Shown here piece by piece: positions 44,679 to 45,797 of a DNA stretch of 45,797 nucleotides (positions within the stretch are counted from its first letter, which is position 1; each line of letters opens with the position of its first letter). The notes beneath the pieces are model-generated. The model was not told the origin of the DNA and did no database searches. It was given only the letters and a program-made list of their open reading frames with translations. The position numbers and the translations under genes were made by a program. Origin of the DNA: Sporosarcina sp. D27 (GTDB taxonomy: Bacteria > Bacillota > Bacilli > Bacillales_A > Planococcaceae); contig NZ_AZUC01000057.1 in the NCBI RefSeq assembly GCF_000586555.1, positions 1 through 45,797 on the forward strand, written 5' to 3'.

Positions 44679-45636
44679 AATGGTGGAGAATATTTTCTTT
44701 AATATACCCTCTATTTTTAGTTGCTCCTATTGGTGTTAAGTTCATGTTGAGAAGTGTTCGTCTCATGAATTGTGAGCATTGCACGCCACAAAATCTTCTA
44801 CATTCCTCGTTAGTTAAGGGACCTTCGAATAAATGATACCAATCATGTATGGCTTGCCGATGAGCTGTAGTCGATCGAGTTCTACAGCTTGGGCAACACC
44901 AGAATCGCCCGTTTTTCTTCATTCCTAGTGAATCACATGAAGGACAAACGACTCCAGTCAAAAAGTCCTCGGGTTTTATCGAATAAGATATAGAAATAGG
45001 TTTAGGCACATAGGGGCGATGCTCTTTGACAATACGTTTGGCTAAGCCCTCAAACTCTGCATTCGAAAGGAGAGGGTGATTTTTGTAAAGTGAGCGCACG
45101 TGTTGAGGAATTATGTTTGGGAAAAGGAAAGGGACCTCTGTTTTGAAAATGGATAATCTTTGTTTTGGGTATGCTAATACGACGCATCCCAGGACAGGAA
45201 GATTAATATTTTTGGCTGTCAGCCAGTCTTCGAATAACTGACAGGTGTTAGTAAGTTGAGCTATCGGACTTGGTAATCCAGAAATTTGACCGTTATTTGC
45301 AATACGCAGGAGCTGAGGGGGATTCTCCGTTATAGAGAGTTCGCCTGCAATATTTTTCACTTCGCAAATCAATGCGAATTCAGGGGTGAGGATCAGTGTG
45401 TCAATCTGGAAGAGAGAGCTAGAGGATAATGACACATCATTTAAAATGTGAGTTGGCATGGGGAACGAATAGTTACCAAGAATTCGGTCTAGTTCTTGCT
45501 CGCCTCCATACCCTGCTTTTGTTGATGCTACACGTTGCTTTAGTTTTTCGTACTCGGGATGAGCTTCAGGTAATCTTTTCAAAGCGACTGTTAGCCCATT
45601 GAGAGCGGCTGGAAAAGATCGTTCTTTGTAAATTAT
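44677..45636 (-). CDS. NERD-domain protein with a C-terminal zinc ribbon
   Basis: A nuclease-related (NERD) domain spans about residues 38-155: KAGYGGEQELDRIL, then FQIDTLILTPEFALICEVKN, the D...E-x-K core of a restriction-endonuclease-like fold. A zinc ribbon follows near 235-255 (CPSCDSLGMKKNGRFWCCPSC). The start is unusual. The frame reads (ATA)-I-Y-K-E-R back to 45636, which matches the usual MIYKER-type opening of this family, and GGAAG lies about 9 nt before the ATA. The first standard start is a TTG at 45582 without a ribosome site. Its role in DNA processing is inferred from the fold; the family is poorly characterised. Confidence 0.8.
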   Translation of the reverse strand: MIYKERSFPAALNGLTVALKRLPEAHPEYEKLKQRVASTKAGYGGEQELDRILGNYSFPMPTHILNDVSLSSSSLFQIDTLILTPEFALICEVKNIAGELSITENPPQLLRIANNGQISGLPSPIAQLTNTCQLFEDWLTAKNINLPVLGCVVLAYPKQRLSIFKTEVPFLFPNIIPQHVRSLYKNHPLLSNAEFEGLAKRIVKEHRPYVPKPISISYSIKPEDFLTGVVCPSCDSLGMKKNGRFWCCPSCRTRSTTAHRQAIHDWYHLFEGPLTNEECRRFCGVQCSQFMRRTLLNMNLTPIGATKNRGYIKENILHH

Positions 45637-45715
45637 TGCATGTCACTTCCTTTCGTGTTGTAAAGTTAATTCTACCATACTTGTTGGAATAATCTATTAA
45701 TATATACTGTGCAAC

Positions 45716-45797
45716 GTTGTCCGTCAGTTACGAGGAAATGTCCGACACGGGAAGGAGCTTGTTCATCACATACAGCAATTTCTCCATCACCTAGCAA
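45716..45797. repeat. Intergenic 21-nt repeat array, locus 7 (runs off the window)
   Basis: Units TTGTCCGTCAGTTACGAGG, AATGTCCGACACGGG, TTGTTCATCACATACAGC and TTTCTCCATCACCTAGC, 21 nt apart. The array continues past the right edge. Confidence 0.75.

Overview
The window looks like a chromosomal piece of a spore-forming, low-to-moderate GC Firmicute of the Bacillaceae/Planococcaceae type (Sporosarcina or a close relative is my best guess). Reasons: strong AAGGAGG-type ribosome binding sites, a divergent cotG-cotH spore-coat pair close to that of Bacillus subtilis, a GbsR-OpuA betaine locus, a CalY/SipW pair, and an intergenic repeat typical of Bacillaceae. The taxon is inferred from gene families only; no rRNA or tRNA gene is present.

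Layout. 1-8020: the tail of a lysine/glutamate-rich repeat protein; an RNPP-like (PlcR/NprR-type) TPR regulator, possibly followed by a tiny peptide gene; a divergent 1395-residue secreted subtilase with cohesin and dockerin modules; a CalY/TasA-like protein and its SipW signal peptidase. 8093-15652: a VWA lipoprotein, a Cys-type sulfatase, a zinc-ribbon membrane protein, an MDR oxidoreductase, a DUF4177 protein and a two-gene DUF3100 membrane unit. 16410-19541: a polar amino-acid/ectoine-type ABC importer (ehuBCDA order). 19956-31901: one large divergent locus. Leftward it encodes a Dpp/Opp-type ABC importer core, a LytS-like kinase, an AraC-type response regulator and a sodium/solute symporter. 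Rightward it encodes the ABC binding protein, two paralogous CodA-like amidohydrolases and an EamA exporter. It reads as a sense-import-hydrolyse system for an unidentified N-containing compound. 32555-34286: cotG and cotH. 35781-39761: two paralogous chemoreceptors. 40090-43836: gbsR and opuAA-AB-AC. 44677-45636: a NERD-domain protein.

The most unusual feature is a family of intergenic repeats at 12470, 15712, 19590, 31993, 34901, 43891 and 45716. They are built from 21-nt units that begin TTTCTCC and end in a conserved TTTCTCGATAACGG / GACACAATTCAA block plus a tail. Where copies are tandem, the same block recurs every 205-207 bp at four separate loci. Several arrays begin right at the T-run of a terminator, and two are joined to gene fragments: a decayed second copy of the EamA gene's 3' half, and a 45-codon piece of a symporter paralogue. 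A second flavour of 21-nt repeat (AATCGG units) ends in the same GGACACAATTCAA block near 39838.

The ectoine-type importer and the betaine importer with its repressor point to osmoprotection as one theme. CotG/CotH point to sporulation, and the subtilase, CalY and SipW to an exported proteolytic or matrix function.
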